NCBI RefSeq assembly: GCF_963678635.1
Contig: NC_087068.1
Coordinates: 48,443,724-48,507,723, forward strand
DNA: 64,000 bases
Direction: 5' to 3'
Origin: Symsagittifera roscoffensis
Taxonomy: Eukaryota > Xenacoelomorpha > Acoela > Convolutidae
Part shown: piece by piece, positions 35,901 through 48,004 of the stretch
How the letters are laid out: every line of letters starts with the position of its first letter
Numbering within the stretch: position 1 is the stretch's first letter
The notes under the pieces: model-generated
What the model was told of the DNA's origin: nothing
The model's database searches: none
What the model saw: the letters and a program-made list of their open reading frames with translations, nothing else
Made by a program: the position numbers and the translations under genes

Positions 35901-36399
35901 AGTATCTAAGAAGTGTTTTGTTTCCTAAAATTGTGATCTCCGCTTTTACAGGTTTTGATTTATACTTGTGCCACGATTCAAATTGTCTAATAACTGGGTC
36001 TAGATTTTGATAATTTTTTAGTAGATCTCAGGTCATTGTTTCTGTGGTCGGTAGGAAAAATGTTTTTAGTTTTTGTTTTTGACAGAGGTATACTATCTAG
36101 AGGGTCATGTAGATTGAAAACTTGGTTCATTGTGTATTTCGAGTCTATATCTGGAGGTCCTGATAAATTTATGTTATCACTTAAGTTTTCCTTTTCTTTT
36201 AAGGGAAATAGGTCTGTCTTATACATTTTTTGTTTAATTGGTTTTTGTTGTGTCTTGTTTTTGATCCATATTGAATATGGTAAGGGCTTAAACGTAGAGT
36301 TTTTTAAAAAATCTACTTCGTAATGGTTGTTTTGGCAATCTAGTTATAGTGGAGAATGTTTTAATTATTTATTTGTACCTTTTCAAGTTCGCTTTTTTG

Positions 36400-36900
36400 T
36401 GCATATTTGCCTTCTAATCGTGGTGACGTTTCATCTTTTGCAAGAAAAAACTTTATATTTTGCGGTGTTTCTAGTGTCGTTTTTCTAGTTATTAATTTGG
36501 GCGGTGTGTTTTGGCTGTGTGTATCTGGTAAAGCAAGATTTTTTCCTGCTTCAAGAATGTCTGTAAGTTTGGAAATTTCATTAGAATCAATTGATATATA
36601 AACTCTCTGCTTTGGATTTGATTTGTGTGTAAATAAGAAAACTATAGGTATATGATCTATTAAAAAACTGTTGGACGCTTTGATCCAAGGATTTGAAATT
36701 CAAATTCTTTGGGAGTACATTTTTTAGCTGCACATTCTCTCATAAGTGTAGAGAATCTAAGTTCTGCTTGTGTAAATAGTTTTGAATTTTCTGTAATAAG
36801 CTTCACTTTGTTTGTTCCCTTATGTGATTATAATAAAGCATAACCGATGCCAAACTTTGAAGCATCGCACATGGCAAAAAATGGTTGGTCTGGGTATCGA
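36400..36900 (-). pseudogene. RNase H-like domain of the retroelement
   Basis: The minus strand reads YPDQPFFAMCDASKFGIGYALL-type text at about 36,897-36,831, here given in part as FFAMCDASKFGIGYAL. It carries the catalytic Asp of the 'DAS..GIG' motif shared by Ty3/gypsy RNase H domains. It is followed, after a TAA, by TQAELRFSTLMRECAAKK (about 36,775-36,725), where the conserved E of the 'T..E' region falls. The stop between them shows decay. Confidence 0.7.
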
Positions 36901-36949
36901 ATCGTGTTTGATAAATCACTTTTGATGCTCTGTTGTCCATTCAATTTTT

Positions 36950-37800
36950 TTGTTGTGTAAGGATATTACAAAATGATCTTTGATATAATTGCATTTTTAT
37001 ACATATTCAATTAAGATTATAAGCTTTCAAAAAAACTCTTGGATTTTTTTTGTTTGATGGTGGTTGAAGTTCTATGGTTGAGTCTATGCGAGATTTTAAA
37101 GGAGTGATCGTGTTTCCTTCGATAATATGTCCAAGGAACTTAACATGGGTGAGAAAGAAATGTGATTTAACCGGGGCTGCTTACATGTTTTCTTTAAGTG
37201 GTATTTGGTTTTCGATTTCATGAAAACATTGTCTGAATAGGCTATGACGTTTTTGCTGAAATGAGCGGTCGGAAAATTTTACTCTCAATGCTGAAAAAAC
37301 TGCTGGTCCTATGAAGATTCCATAGAAGATTTTTTTGAATTGATTTTGCTGACTTCCAATAACGAATTGTGTTAAGCGTCGTAGTTGTTCATCTAGTGGC
37401 ATTTGATTATATGCGCTGTTCATGTCAGCTGTTGTAAAATAATGTCCGTTTTTTTGTGAGGGTTACTTGGATTGGTTTTTTAGGCCAATTACAAATGGAT
37501 TCGTCGATGAGTGAATTTAGGTATCTAGCATGTAGAACAATTTTTAATGATTCGCCTTTAGCGAAATAATAACGGGGTTTATTAACGTTTTTCTTTTGGC
37601 TTTTTTCTTTGTAAACTGGGGAAAAAATTTTGTATTGTTCTAAGATGTCTAGTAGTCTATTAATTTTATCCTGTAAGTGAATTGGAAATTTATTTGCTCG
37701 TTGTTCTTTGAAAACTGTGCCAGGTTTTAAGAAGGGTAAGTGTAATGGCGAATTCACTTTTCCATCATCAAATTTAGATGTGGCATAAACCATTGCCTAT
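36950..37800 (-). pseudogene. pol: Reverse transcriptase, frameshifted, with altered active site
   Basis: The minus-strand pieces are in order. A fingers/palm start (37,793-37,425) contains INRLLDILEQYKIFSP and a basic KPRYYF segment. A block (37,440-37,181) has TADMNSAYNQMPLDEQ, which carries the first catalytic Asp, and FYGIFIGPAVFSA. After a frameshift comes the YxDD box, which here reads YSDN (about 37,240-37,229), followed by FMKSKT. The next conserved block is LGHIIEGNTITP (about 37,133-37,100). The second Asp of YxDD is essential in the family, so the Asn would inactivate it. Frameshifts at about 37,430 and 37,260 confirm decay. Confidence 0.8.
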
Positions 37801-38589
37801 TTAAGTAGTAGTTCTGCTAACTGTTCAGAATCTTGCTGTGTGATTTGCGAGTGTTGAAAATTGAACACTGTAAGCAATTTCTGTTCTTCTGTGGTATACT
37901 TTGAAATTTGGAATGTTGATTTAAAATAGGGTGTTTTTGTAAGGTAATCTGTTTTTCCTTTTGAATCACTTGTAAAACTAAAAATTGATAACTCTTCATT
38001 AAGAAATGTTGATTGACTAAAATCTAATAATTTGAAGAAGTTATTTAATCTCTATGCTGTTTTTATTGTGGGAGAAATTGTTGTATTTGTTTCACAATAT
38101 TTTAATAGTCCTAAGCTTAGTGTGATTTTGTAGGAGTAATTGTTGTAGACGTGTAGAGAGATAATATCGAACATGTACTTTTGTGTATTTGATTGGAAAA
38201 AGTATGTCTCGAAAAAATTTATGAATCGATTTAAACTCAAAATCTGACGTGTATAGTCGTTGTTTTTTTTTGATCGACATTGTATTGATGTACCTGATTT
38301 ATTGAGAAGTTGTATTCATATCCTGATAATGGTTTTAGGTGTTTTTGCTCTTCCTTGTAAATGGGGTAAAATTTTCAAAAAAATGGAGATTGTTTACTCA
38401 ATCTACGAAAGGATGTTAAGGATGTGTTAATTGTTCTTGTGTATGCATCTTTCATGTGTAATATACTATTTAGAAGATTGATAGTGGCTATTTAATCAGT
38501 AATAAATGGAATTCCAAAGAAATTGTGTTTATTGTCTGTAATATGTTGTGATTGCTTAAAAGGTTTATTTATTAACTTGTTTTGTTCCG

Positions 38590-38800
38590 TTGTTTGAGCG
38601 GGAACGAGGAATAATTGGATTTTTCTATAATTTGTCAAATTTGATCATTTTACGGTGGCTAGTTTGCTTGAGGTTTTTAAAGGTGACAAACTTGGATGTA
38701 GATTTTGTATTTCATTCCAAGTGGAAATGCATAAGATTTTTGATTCTGCTCCTGTGTCTATTAAAAAATCAATCTCAAGGTCTGCTTGTTGAAATTTTGT
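38590..38800 (-). pseudogene. Retroviral-type aspartic protease fragment
   Basis: The minus strand reads LEIDFLIDTGAESKILC, with the catalytic DTGA at about 38,758-38,747. Hydrophobic-hydrophobic-DTGA-x-S is the hallmark of retropepsins. It lies between the Gag-like region and the reverse transcriptase, as expected. The surrounding frame is short and interrupted. Confidence 0.72.
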
Positions 38801-38999
38801 TCTTTAGACTTTGTAAGAGACGAGGGAGTGTCCACCTTTTTTCTTTAGCTGGTTGTATTTTATTTGATGTAATTTGATATATGCTATTTGTACTTGAACT
38901 TCTTTTGAAATCTTGTTTAGTGTAATCTGTCATGTTTTGTTTAATGCTTTTTTCGTCAAAATCTTAAAATAATTCGTTTTTTGATAATAGTTCGATTAT

Positions 39000-41900
39000 T
39001 GTTTCATATTCTCCAACAATGTAAAGCAAGTTTTTTGAAAGCGTGTTTTCTGTTTCGCTCTCGTTGTCTATGGTTTCACAATTTATGTGATTTAGCTGTA
39101 ATTCTGAAATTTCTGTATTTTTAATACCCGGAGGGTCTGGTTGAGTTTCTTCATTTGATTGTACCTGATGTATCTGTCTTTAGTGTTTAGGTGTACTGCT
39201 TCTAAAATTTTGTTGTGAATTATGATATTGTGTTTTATTTCTGTGTGGTGACTGAGAAAAATTTCTTTGTCTACTTGGGTAATTATAGTTTCGATTTGTA
39301 GGATTACCTTGTGATCAATTTTATTTGTTGATATAGTTTGATCTGTTGTTTGAATAGTTTCGTGATCTAATGTCTGAACATTGTCTAATTCTATAATTTG
39401 AGTTATTCCTGTTTCGATTATATGATGAAGTTCTGGATCGATCGTTTGAATAACATCTATTTCGAGAGTTTGAAATGGAACAATTTCAATTTTAGTTCGA
39501 GTATTTAATTCTGTTTGAGTTTGATCTCGAGTAATTTTTTTGATACTGGTTATTTTGACTATTTGATCTGTCGTATCTGCTTTGTGAAAAAATTTGTGTT
39601 TTTTTTCGATCTGGAGATCTTCTGCGATATTTATTTCCATAAAGTGATTGGTGATTGTTGTCTGTTATTATTAGAGTTATCTGTGAGTGGTTTACCTGAA
39701 CTATTAATACTATCAATGTTTTGTTTGGTAGTTTTTGACCTTTTTTCATGTATTGAAAAAACGATTTATTTGGTTCTCTATATTTGTGGTTTATTCTGGT
39801 TCTCTTGCTATTTTTGTCTACATCCAGCAATGCTATTTTCGTATCTACGGCAATAATTACACCATTTTTGAATGAAAGTTTTCCTTTATAATTTGATTTT
39901 TTTTCTCGTAGATATGTGATACCTGAGTATTTTTTTCAGCTAGTTCAATGTCGGAGTCTTGTATGTTATTTATTTATTAAGTGCTTGTATGGTTGTTATT
40001 TACATATTGTAATTCTAAATTTTTTGTTTCTTCCATTTTCATTGTAATTTCAGCTTGTTCTAGTTGATCTACTAGTCTTCGTAAGTCTTTGTCAGGTTCT
40101 CGAATTTAAGATGGATGTGATGCTCTCTTTTTTTTGCTATTTTTCATAGTTGTGGTGTTAAGGTCATTATTAAGACTTCTGTCGTTTTCGTATTTTTATA
40201 ATCATGTGTATTAAGTGAATATGCTTTTCTTACCATTGTTTCGATTCTTACTGCAAATTGTTTAATCATTTCGTTAGGGAATCTACGAATTTATTACAAT
40301 TAATACTCTTTGATGTTGTTTATTTTGTTCAGAGTTGAGCGTTTTGAAAATTCTTGTGTGAATTTTTTCCAGTCTGATTCAAATTCTTTTGTTAAAACTG
40401 TAAATCATTTTTTGCTGCGCCATCAAGTGAAGTTTGGATTAGAGCTGTGCGCCTAGGTATCCAATTTTGTTGAAGTAGAGTAATACTCGTTCAGGTCCTA
40501 TATTTCAAATTTCAGTTAGCTGTAACTGCTTTTAAATAATCTTCTACTGAGAATTCAGGATCTGATCATGTGAATAACATCAGTGGTTTATTCGAAGATT
40601 TAGTAGATCCATCAATAGGAGATGTATTCATTGTCATTTGAAGCAATTCTGCGGCATTTGGTATTTGAGAAAAATTTGTAATTTGTGTTTTTGTAATTTC
40701 GTGTTGTTGTAAGTAATTTGGTAATGGTATTTCATTTTGCACTTGTGTTGTTGATAAACTTGTGTATTCACTGAACTTTGTGATTGAAAACTATTATTGC
40801 TATATGATGCTGAATTTTGTCTTGGATGAAACATTTGTCTTGATTGTAGTGTTTGTTTATTTCGTGTGTATGGTTCAAAAAGATCTGGTTGATAAATAGG
40901 ATCTGGTTGATCAATATTCCAGTTAATGTTTTGTTATTTTATAAAAAAACGTTGTTGGTTTTAACTAAAAGATTCTTCAGCTTCTGGATAATATGATTGA
41001 TTTCATGGAAAATGCTTATTTGTTATGTTTTTTTAATGAAAAAACGGGAAATTTTTGCTACGATTCAACGTAGCTCGTTCTTGATCGTTGGTAAGAACTG
41101 AGTGGGGAACTTGTTTTGGTACTTGTTGATTGTAGTTTAGTGCCTGTGATTGACTTTGGCTGCTTTTATAGGGAGGTTTTGCTATGTTAGTATTTAAAAA
41201 AAACTGTAATTATGATCTGAAAATTTTTTTGTGATAGCCGTTTTCTGCTTGTTTGTTTGTCGTGATGTCGTTGCTGGTCTAAATGTCTGATAATCCTGAT
41301 TTGTTTATATTATGGAGTTATAGAGGTTTTACTGTTGATTGTATGGTTGTTTGTGGGAATGCGGTATTTTTAATTTGTGGTGTTGTAATTGTTGGGTGAA
41401 TGGGAGAAATGTTTTTTTTTTGTATTGTTGTCAGCAATGTCTCAAGTATTTCTTCATTAACGAAGTGTGATGGAGTTTGAATATCTTTTTGTGTAAGATT
41501 TCTTGTTCCACTTAAATTTTCTTGTGTGTTAATGAATGTGGAGTTCGAACTATTGTTTCCTGTTTTATCAGTGAACCTTGCATTATTATTTAAAGGTGTC
41601 AAAAGTAAGTGGTGTTATTTTAACATATTCTTTTTTTACGGAGATAATTGTTATTGCTTCACTTGAAATATCAGTTGTTATGCTAATGAATGATGGATGA
41701 GACCGATCAGGGTCCCAAACATAATCTGTTTCATCTGCTAAAACAGTTTAGTCGTCTGAGCTTTAAGGTCGAAAACTCTTTGCAGGTTTTGCTATGAAAT
41801 CGATCCTGTAAACAAAACCATCAATTATGAACCACATTAAAGTTTTTTATAGATCGTAATTGACATTTCGTGAAATTTCCTTGTTAATCAGACTTTCACG

Positions 41901-42600
41901 GATTGTATCTAAAAAAATTTAGAAAATTATTATTTCATGTCTTACAGTTGATTGTCGGGATGTTTGAAGCGCTGATACATTTTGTGTTTTCTTTCGTTTC
42001 TAGTTTAGATATATAGTTAAAAAATTTAAAAGGCATCAATTGTGAGTATTGATTTTGCTCTCTGTGAATTTGGGTGTTGTATAAATCTTATATTTTCTGT
42101 GAAATTGTTTGGGAATTCTAGATCTGTATCATCTGTTTGTATTTGATGTGTAGGATGGTTTGGTTTTGGTGAAAAGATTTCTATTATAAATATACCATAG
42201 TAGGATGTTATTTTTCATATTCTTTTGAGGTAGTGGTCAAGAGTTTGTCGTTTAATTCTTTTTTCGGGAAATTTTACAATGACGTTGTGAAAAAGTTGTA
42301 CTTGTCCTCGAGCGGGATCACTTACTGGTTTTATAAAAATCGGAGTACCAATGTTTTGTCGAAATGTTCGTTGTGTTCGATCACTTTTTAAATCTTAAAA
42401 CTGTTAATCTGTAACTTTGATAATGTCTTATGGGTTGATTCCAATCATATAGACGTACTAGTTTTTTATTGTATGATCTCTTTTATCTGTGTTTTCCTTC
42501 AATTGATGATGGTGATGTGGCTTCTGAGTCAGATAACTTTTTTGGATTTTCTAACGTTATTTTTGTGTTTATCGAATCTTTTAATTCCTGGAAATCCTGT
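39000..42600 (-). pseudogene. gag: Gag-like region of the retroelement
   Basis: Near 40,660-40,150 the minus strand holds a capsid-like stretch (IPNAAELLQMTMNTSP, then SDPEFSVEDYLKAV, then later FAVRIETMVRKAYSLNTHDY), split by a TGA, a frameshift and further stops. Upstream, 41,602-41,318 is a 94-codon polar stretch starting at an ATG, and 42,350-42,250 contains another coding-like fragment. Downstream, 39,830-39,300 is unusually rich in Arg, Ser, Asn and Tyr in RSNSR/SRNRC-type repeats. It occupies the nucleocapsid position, but I saw no CCHC zinc knuckle. Family assignment rests on position and style rather than on a diagnostic motif. Confidence 0.5.
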
Positions 42601-43624
42601 ATCGTGTTTGTATCTGATTCTGAGACTGCGTTTCCACTTTTTTAAAATTGTCTTTTGATAAATTGTTTTTTTTTGTCGTTTTATGTGTTTGTCTTTTTGA
42701 TGTGATATATCCTATTGTTTGTCTGTGAGGTTGATTACAAGACCGGATCTTTTGTTTTTAATTAAACAATTATGAAATATGATTGTTTGCTTATTGCCTA
42801 AATTATTTCTTGACATAAATTTAAGGATGCAATCTTTTGGGGTGTAGAGTTTCTTTTTTTAAACTGTTGGTTCTTACGAATTTTGCGTGGTTATCTTAAC
42901 TTGGGGCATAGGTTGCCGTAATTGACGGGTTAGAGAGGAAGTACATCATTTCGGACTTACTGAATCTTACCTAGAAGTTGTGATTTGTGTTCAAGGGTTG
43001 GAGAAGAGTAATTTAATCTACAAGGTTCAGGTATAATTAGAACACAGTTAGAACGTTAGATACTGTTTTATGACTTACTAAGTCTTAAGTGTTTCAACCT
43101 GGGTCATTTAAGAGGAGGGGCCCAAGTGAAGGATGAGTAACCGAAGTTCTCCGCTGTTTATCTTGTTTGAAATGGTTAGTGTTTTCAAAATTTTCTATTA
43201 GTCTTGGGTCGTTTAGAAAAGTTGGAGGGTGAGTCGACGTTTTAGGTCGTTAGACACTTAAAATAATTTGGTTTCGAGAACAAGATTGTTCTGATTTAAT
43301 TCAGAGGAGGCCTTGATGATCAGAATTCGAGGGAATTATTTAAGCGAGTTTAAAGATTCAAGGAAAACCTTGATGATTTGTTTTCAAAATAAAGATGATA
43401 TAAGAGAAAACAAGGATAAGCCTTGACAAAATTTATACAAAAGACTAAGTTTAGAAAGGTTTAATTTAGGGTTTAATTTAATGATGTTTTTTTTGGATTG
43501 ATGCTGTTATATTTTAGATGATGAAGCTGGTCTCATCTGAAGAAAAGATGATGTGTGTAAGTTAATGAAACTAACAAAAATTTTTTATGCTAACTAGTTT
43601 TTGTATTTTTTTGTTTAAATATTT

Positions 43625-43984
43625 TTATTCAAGTCTTGATTTACTGCAGATTTGGAGGTGACTTTTGTTCTTTTTATCAGTCGTTTTTGTTTTAAAATTC
43701 GGTTTAGCACCATTTGATCTGAAGAGTTTTTCATCAGATTGTTTTGATGTCAATAAAAGAAAATCTAAATTTACTGCGTAAAGGATTCTAAATACAAAAA
43801 CTTCTTCTTCCGGTGTTCGTTTCACTAGCATATGGTGGATTGGTCGGTTCCTTCCTAATCGCTGTTCACGCCTTGCTCTTGGTATTCTTGCAATACATCG
43901 TAATTCTCGTTTTGTTTGGAAAATTGGCGTAGACCTATTGAGTCGTAGAGACATTTCTATTAAATTCTCTATTCCATCTAACAT
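43625..43984 (-). CDS. Hypothetical basic protein, 119 codons
   Basis: It starts at a true ATG (43,984) and is open for 119 codons. The composition is basic, with RIPRARREQRLGRNRP in the middle, then an EEEVFVFRILYAVNLDFLL hydrophobic strand and a Lys-rich tail. I do not recognise it. It sits at the boundary where the strand-biased retroelement region ends, and just outside the left inverted repeat. It may be an exon, a retroelement leader frame or chance. Confidence 0.3.
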   Translation of the reverse strand: MLDGIENLIEMSLRLNRSTPIFQTKRELRCIARIPRARREQRLGRNRPIHHMLVKRTPEEEVFVFRILYAVNLDFLLLTSKQSDEKLFRSNGAKPNFKTKTTDKKNKSHLQICSKSRLE

Positions 43985-44044
43985 TTTTGCGATTTTGCAA
44001 CTGTCTAATTCTATTATTAATTGTCATGTTCTAGGTTAGTTAAG

Positions 44045-45125
44045 GTTTTGTTCGAGATTTATGGTCGCACCAGATGAATTATGACCTTTTGGTTGTACTC
44101 ATAGAGTATTTTCAGATAAAGTACAACGTCTGTTCGTCACGCTATCTTATTTTTGGCCGGATAGATTCGTGCAACTTCTTAACCTAATACCAATATTAGT
44201 CTTACTCTGATATCTCCTATTCTCAATAGACCTAGTGTATACTGGTTTTGGCGTATTAGTTCTTGGAGTTTTACCCAGAAGGAGAACAACTGTAGTCTAA
44301 GATTTTTTCAAACTGTTCTTGTGCTGAAACTACGCTGAAACTACAAGTAGTTTCAGCACTTACAATTAAGTGTCAATGTTACAGATGCAATATCTTTGGT
44401 TAATAGTAATATTTTATAACGATTATGTCCAATTTTAATACTAGTTTAGTACTGGTTCCAGTAACAAATAGTAAATAGATAAAAAGATAATACATTTAAC
44501 AGTCGAAAAAATTCAAGCGAACATTCCAGCTCAACTCCTGAATATGGAGGGAGGATTAAAAAATCTGGAGAAAAAAGTAGGGAGGAGTTCAACACCTGCA
44601 GATGGAATCGGTCAAAATTTGTATCTCCAAACACGGTTCAAACTCTATTGTTTTAAAACGGACAGCTATAAAAAATACTCGGCCCAGTGTATCCGAAAAA
44701 AGACCAATCAGTTCAACATCGAGATAAAAACCTGAAGGTAAAAACTATATTATTAAAAACAAGAGAAAAATGAAATAGCAAAGAACTCTGGCCACGAGCC
44801 AGAACGACAGAATCCGTATTTGACCGGTTCCGGATTCATAGTTTGTTCTCGCAATGTAAGATTTTTGATCACTGAATCTGCAGTTTCGGTCAGTTTTTTT
44901 AACGGATTCTTCAGTCTAAGTTACGAGGCTAAACTGTGCACTGGATAAGCGCACTATCTTGTGTCTGTTTGTTCCTGGATTCCAGAAACAAGTCTTTAAA
45001 CATGATAAAATTTTGTCGGAACGATCAAAGCAAAAGAAGAAAAGAAGAACAAAGAGAGCGTCCTTGTTGCGGAATCCGCTTACAATGCACAAAATGTACA
45101 GTTTGGTCTCGTAATGTAGTTTTAG
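44045..45125 (+). repeat. Left arm of a large inverted repeat
   Basis: Several blocks match the complement of 61,745-63,100 in the same relative order. Block one (44,045-44,245) includes 'gctatcttattttt' and 'ggatagattcgtgcaactt'. A palindrome GCTGAAACTA-CAAG-TAGTTTCAGC follows (44,335-44,358). The inner block (44,934-45,125) includes 'tgtgcactggata', 'ctgttcctggattcca' and 'tctttaaacatgat'. The arms are clearly diverged, so the inversion or insertion is old. Between the blocks similarity is weak and spacing differs by a few hundred bases. Confidence 0.75.
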
Positions 45126-47485
45126 TCTTTGGACACTGAATCCGTATCAAAACACCGATCCAAGTGTTGTGGATTCGGTGGATTCGACTTTTCAGTTCCA
45201 AAAACCACCGAAACTACAATTGCTCAAAGTTCATACAAGTGTCCAGTTTCAAAAAATCCAGAAGAAAAGCACAAATTAAAACGCTATCAATTTTAAGAAT
45301 TGGCGTGATGCTACAATCTAATTCTAGTTTTTTTGAATACTTTTTCTCGTCAAAACCCGAAAAAAAAATTCATTGTAGCTAAAAACGTATTTCTAAAATT
45401 GTTATGTTTTAACCTGAGTTGTATCAAAAAAGCGGTTTATAGCCTCAAAAACTGTCCAGTAAAACTGCGATTTGAGTTTCATTCGGGCTAGTGAGTTTAG
45501 CTAAAATTTTCTATTGAGTAGTCTATTTTTGTTATGATGCTTCTTTATTTTTGGTGAAGCGACAATGTAGAAATATATTTGAAAGTGTTCTGGTTTTTCA
45601 TCTGTGTTTTGCTAAATTGATGATGCTATTAAAACTTTTAATCCAGAAAAAAGTATTTAAGCATTATTATTTCATTTCTACAGTTCAGTTTTAAAAAAAC
45701 TGAAAAAAAAATAGAAATACATTGGAAGTATTTTCTGTTAGTTCGTACTTTTTTTTCGACAACTTTTTTTAAAAGTTGCAGCAAAAATCCAAGTACAACT
45801 GTTGAAGTCTAGCTATTCTTCGTATAAAACTCATGCAAATCAGATAGCATTCAGGAAAAAAAACTATCAACAGAATGCAACCAAAACCAGTGCAAATATT
45901 AGCTGTTAAAATTAGCTTCAGATGTAACTCAAAAAAGAATTTCAACAGCAAATAAAGGTGTCTATATTCTTTTCCAGACGTTTTTTTTTGCGATTTTAAG
46001 GCAACATAACAAACAGAAGCTTGTCATAACAAAAAGCAACAAATTAACATGTGATGCTTCACTTGCAAAATCATATAAGGTCTTCAGTTAATCATATTGC
46101 GCAAATCAGCGTTTTATGCAAAAAAAAGACCATACCTCTTTTTCAACCGCAATGTATGATGCCAACACCCAGAAAGTACAATCCACATGACTTCAAACCC
46201 AGAAAATACAATCCACTTGAAAGTCCGAACAAAGCCAACTACTTTTTAGGTAGTCCAGACAAAGAGGTGAACTTAAATGAATGGAGTTGCGAGACCCATA
46301 TTAATGTACTCTACTCGCAAACAACGAAAAAAGAGTTTTTGTGGGAAATTTTTCCATGGTTTTGAAGACTCAGTTGATCCCTAAGATTGAACCGCAGCCA
46401 TTTTTCTGAGGACAAAAACTGAAGCTTACACAAAAGATACCGTAGAAAATGAAAAATAGTCGAGAAAGCTGAAAATTTTTCAGTGAATTTTCTTCAAAAC
46501 ATCTCTTTTAAATTGTTTGTAGCAGAGAGACAAGTATTTAAGAAAAGTTACTTGCATCATTACTAAACTTTTTTGAAATAAAAAGAACTTTTTTTCATAG
46601 CTTCCATTTCATTTTTCGCAATTTTTTGCTTCAACAATGTGCTAACACCATGTACTAACAATTGTGTATTTTTGTGGAAAATTTTTAAATTTTCTGTTGA
46701 GAAAAGTCACTGTTTTACACTTTTCCTAAACAGGAAAATTTTTTTGATGAAATATTCTTACAGCCTATATTTGTAGAAATATCTTAAAGAGCAATTTTTG
46801 GTCACCCTGGGGGTGTTTAAAATTATTTTGGTCAACTGGTTTAGCCGGTTTCTTTTCCGATGATTTTCCAGTTATTTATTTATTTTCTTGACTTTATTGG
46901 GTTCTTCTTCTCAGTTTTTTCAAATCAACATGCAAAGCTAATTACACTTCTGAGATCTGCATGTTTTGAAACAGATGCCACGGTCAACACCAACTAAATT
47001 CACAACTGTCTAATTTCAATCATAGTCCACTGATCAAGGAGTTCAAAATTCGGTATGGTAAACTAAAAACTGTGACAAAGTTCATAATTTATCAATTATA
47101 AGCTTTTCTTGAGTTTAAGTTATTCCACCGACTGCTTGAGCTACTGATTGAGCTTCTTTTTCTGTCCGAGGCGCCTTCTCTGGATATCGCCCGGCATTCT
47201 TTTGGTGCATTTCCAGAGCTCATTAGTTCGCAGAAAATGCGAGTTAAGGCTTGAGTACGTTATTTTTTTTCTACTCAAATTTGCGCTAAAATCAGCTAAA
47301 ATTAGTTAAGTTATGCTGAAATTTCAATGAAAACTCTCGCAAAAAAATACTCATGAACATCATTAATATCAGACTAAATGTCTGTCAAAGCTTTAGCACC
47401 TAACTCTTTTTTACTGGCAAAAAAATTAGCATAGCTGTAGAATTTACGAGAAAGAAAAAACGAAATGTTTCAGAAAATTAACTGC
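45126..47485. other. AT-rich interior, no supported gene
   Basis: The only coding-like stretch is plus strand 46,156-46,365 (69 codons from ATG). It has an internal repeat, PRKYNPHDF / PRKYNPLES, and a tail WSCETHINVLYSQ. The family is unrecognised and it may be an exon or chance. The rest shows homopolymer-rich AT DNA without motifs that I can name. Confidence 0.35.
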
Positions 47486-47753
47486 GTGCTGTATCCGGCA
47501 TCTCATTTTGATGCACAGAAAAGTTTTACGCAATCTAAAATTTTGTAAAAAAAGAAGTTGTTAAATGAAACTTCAAATACAGTTTTTATTTCATAAAGTA
47601 TGTTTTTTGGAAGCTCAATAAATCAGAGCTTCGACGAATATGCTTTTTGACATAAAAATTGTATTTCAAGTTTCATTAAACAACTTTTTTTTACAAAAAT
47701 TTAAATTGGCTAAAACTTTTCTGAGCATCAAAATAAGATGGCGGATACAGCAC
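47486..47753. mobile_element. Foldback element, about 105-bp arms
   Basis: The left arm starts GTGCTGTATCCGGCAT and the right arm ends GGCGGATACAGCAC. Inside, 'tgaaacttcaaatac' pairs with 'gtatttcaagtttca' around a centre near 47,620. It has no frame. The size and structure fit a MITE; no clear target duplication was identified. Confidence 0.65.
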
Positions 47754-48004
47754 GGAAGAATAATCAACCAAAGTCAGCTAACTCGAGAAATCTATCAAAA
47801 AAGTGTGGTAATTAACTGTAGATCAGAGTTAGAATATTTTTCCTACATGTATCTACGTTAATAAAAAATCTCAAAACCAGAAACGACTCCAAATTAGAGA
47901 GTACAAGTTTTTCAAAGTTTTAGTTTGCTTTAAACTAGAACAGCTTTTATGGTGTCAAAATCGAGAACACATGTTTTGAAAAGATATTAGTTTGCTTTAA
48001 ACTA

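Larger units (their letters stand above)
29099..43620 (-). mobile_element. Degenerate Ty3/gypsy-type retroelement, minus strand
   Basis: Reading the minus strand from high to low coordinates gives the order Gag, aspartic protease, reverse transcriptase, RNase H, integrase, then an envelope-like region. This is the gene order of Ty3/gypsy elements and retroviruses. Every domain is broken by frameshifts and stops, so the element is dead. Outer limits are estimated from where the plus-strand T/G-rich, C-poor composition begins and ends. Convincing LTRs and a primer-binding site were not found. The 1.54-kb tandem repeats at 26,018-29,098 are the best LTR candidates. Confidence 0.72.

Noticed and set aside
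42700-44300. A 5' LTR for the retroelement
   Set aside because: I compared this stretch by eye with 26,018-29,098 and 29,100-34,600 and found no convincing long direct match, TG...CA ends or primer-binding site.
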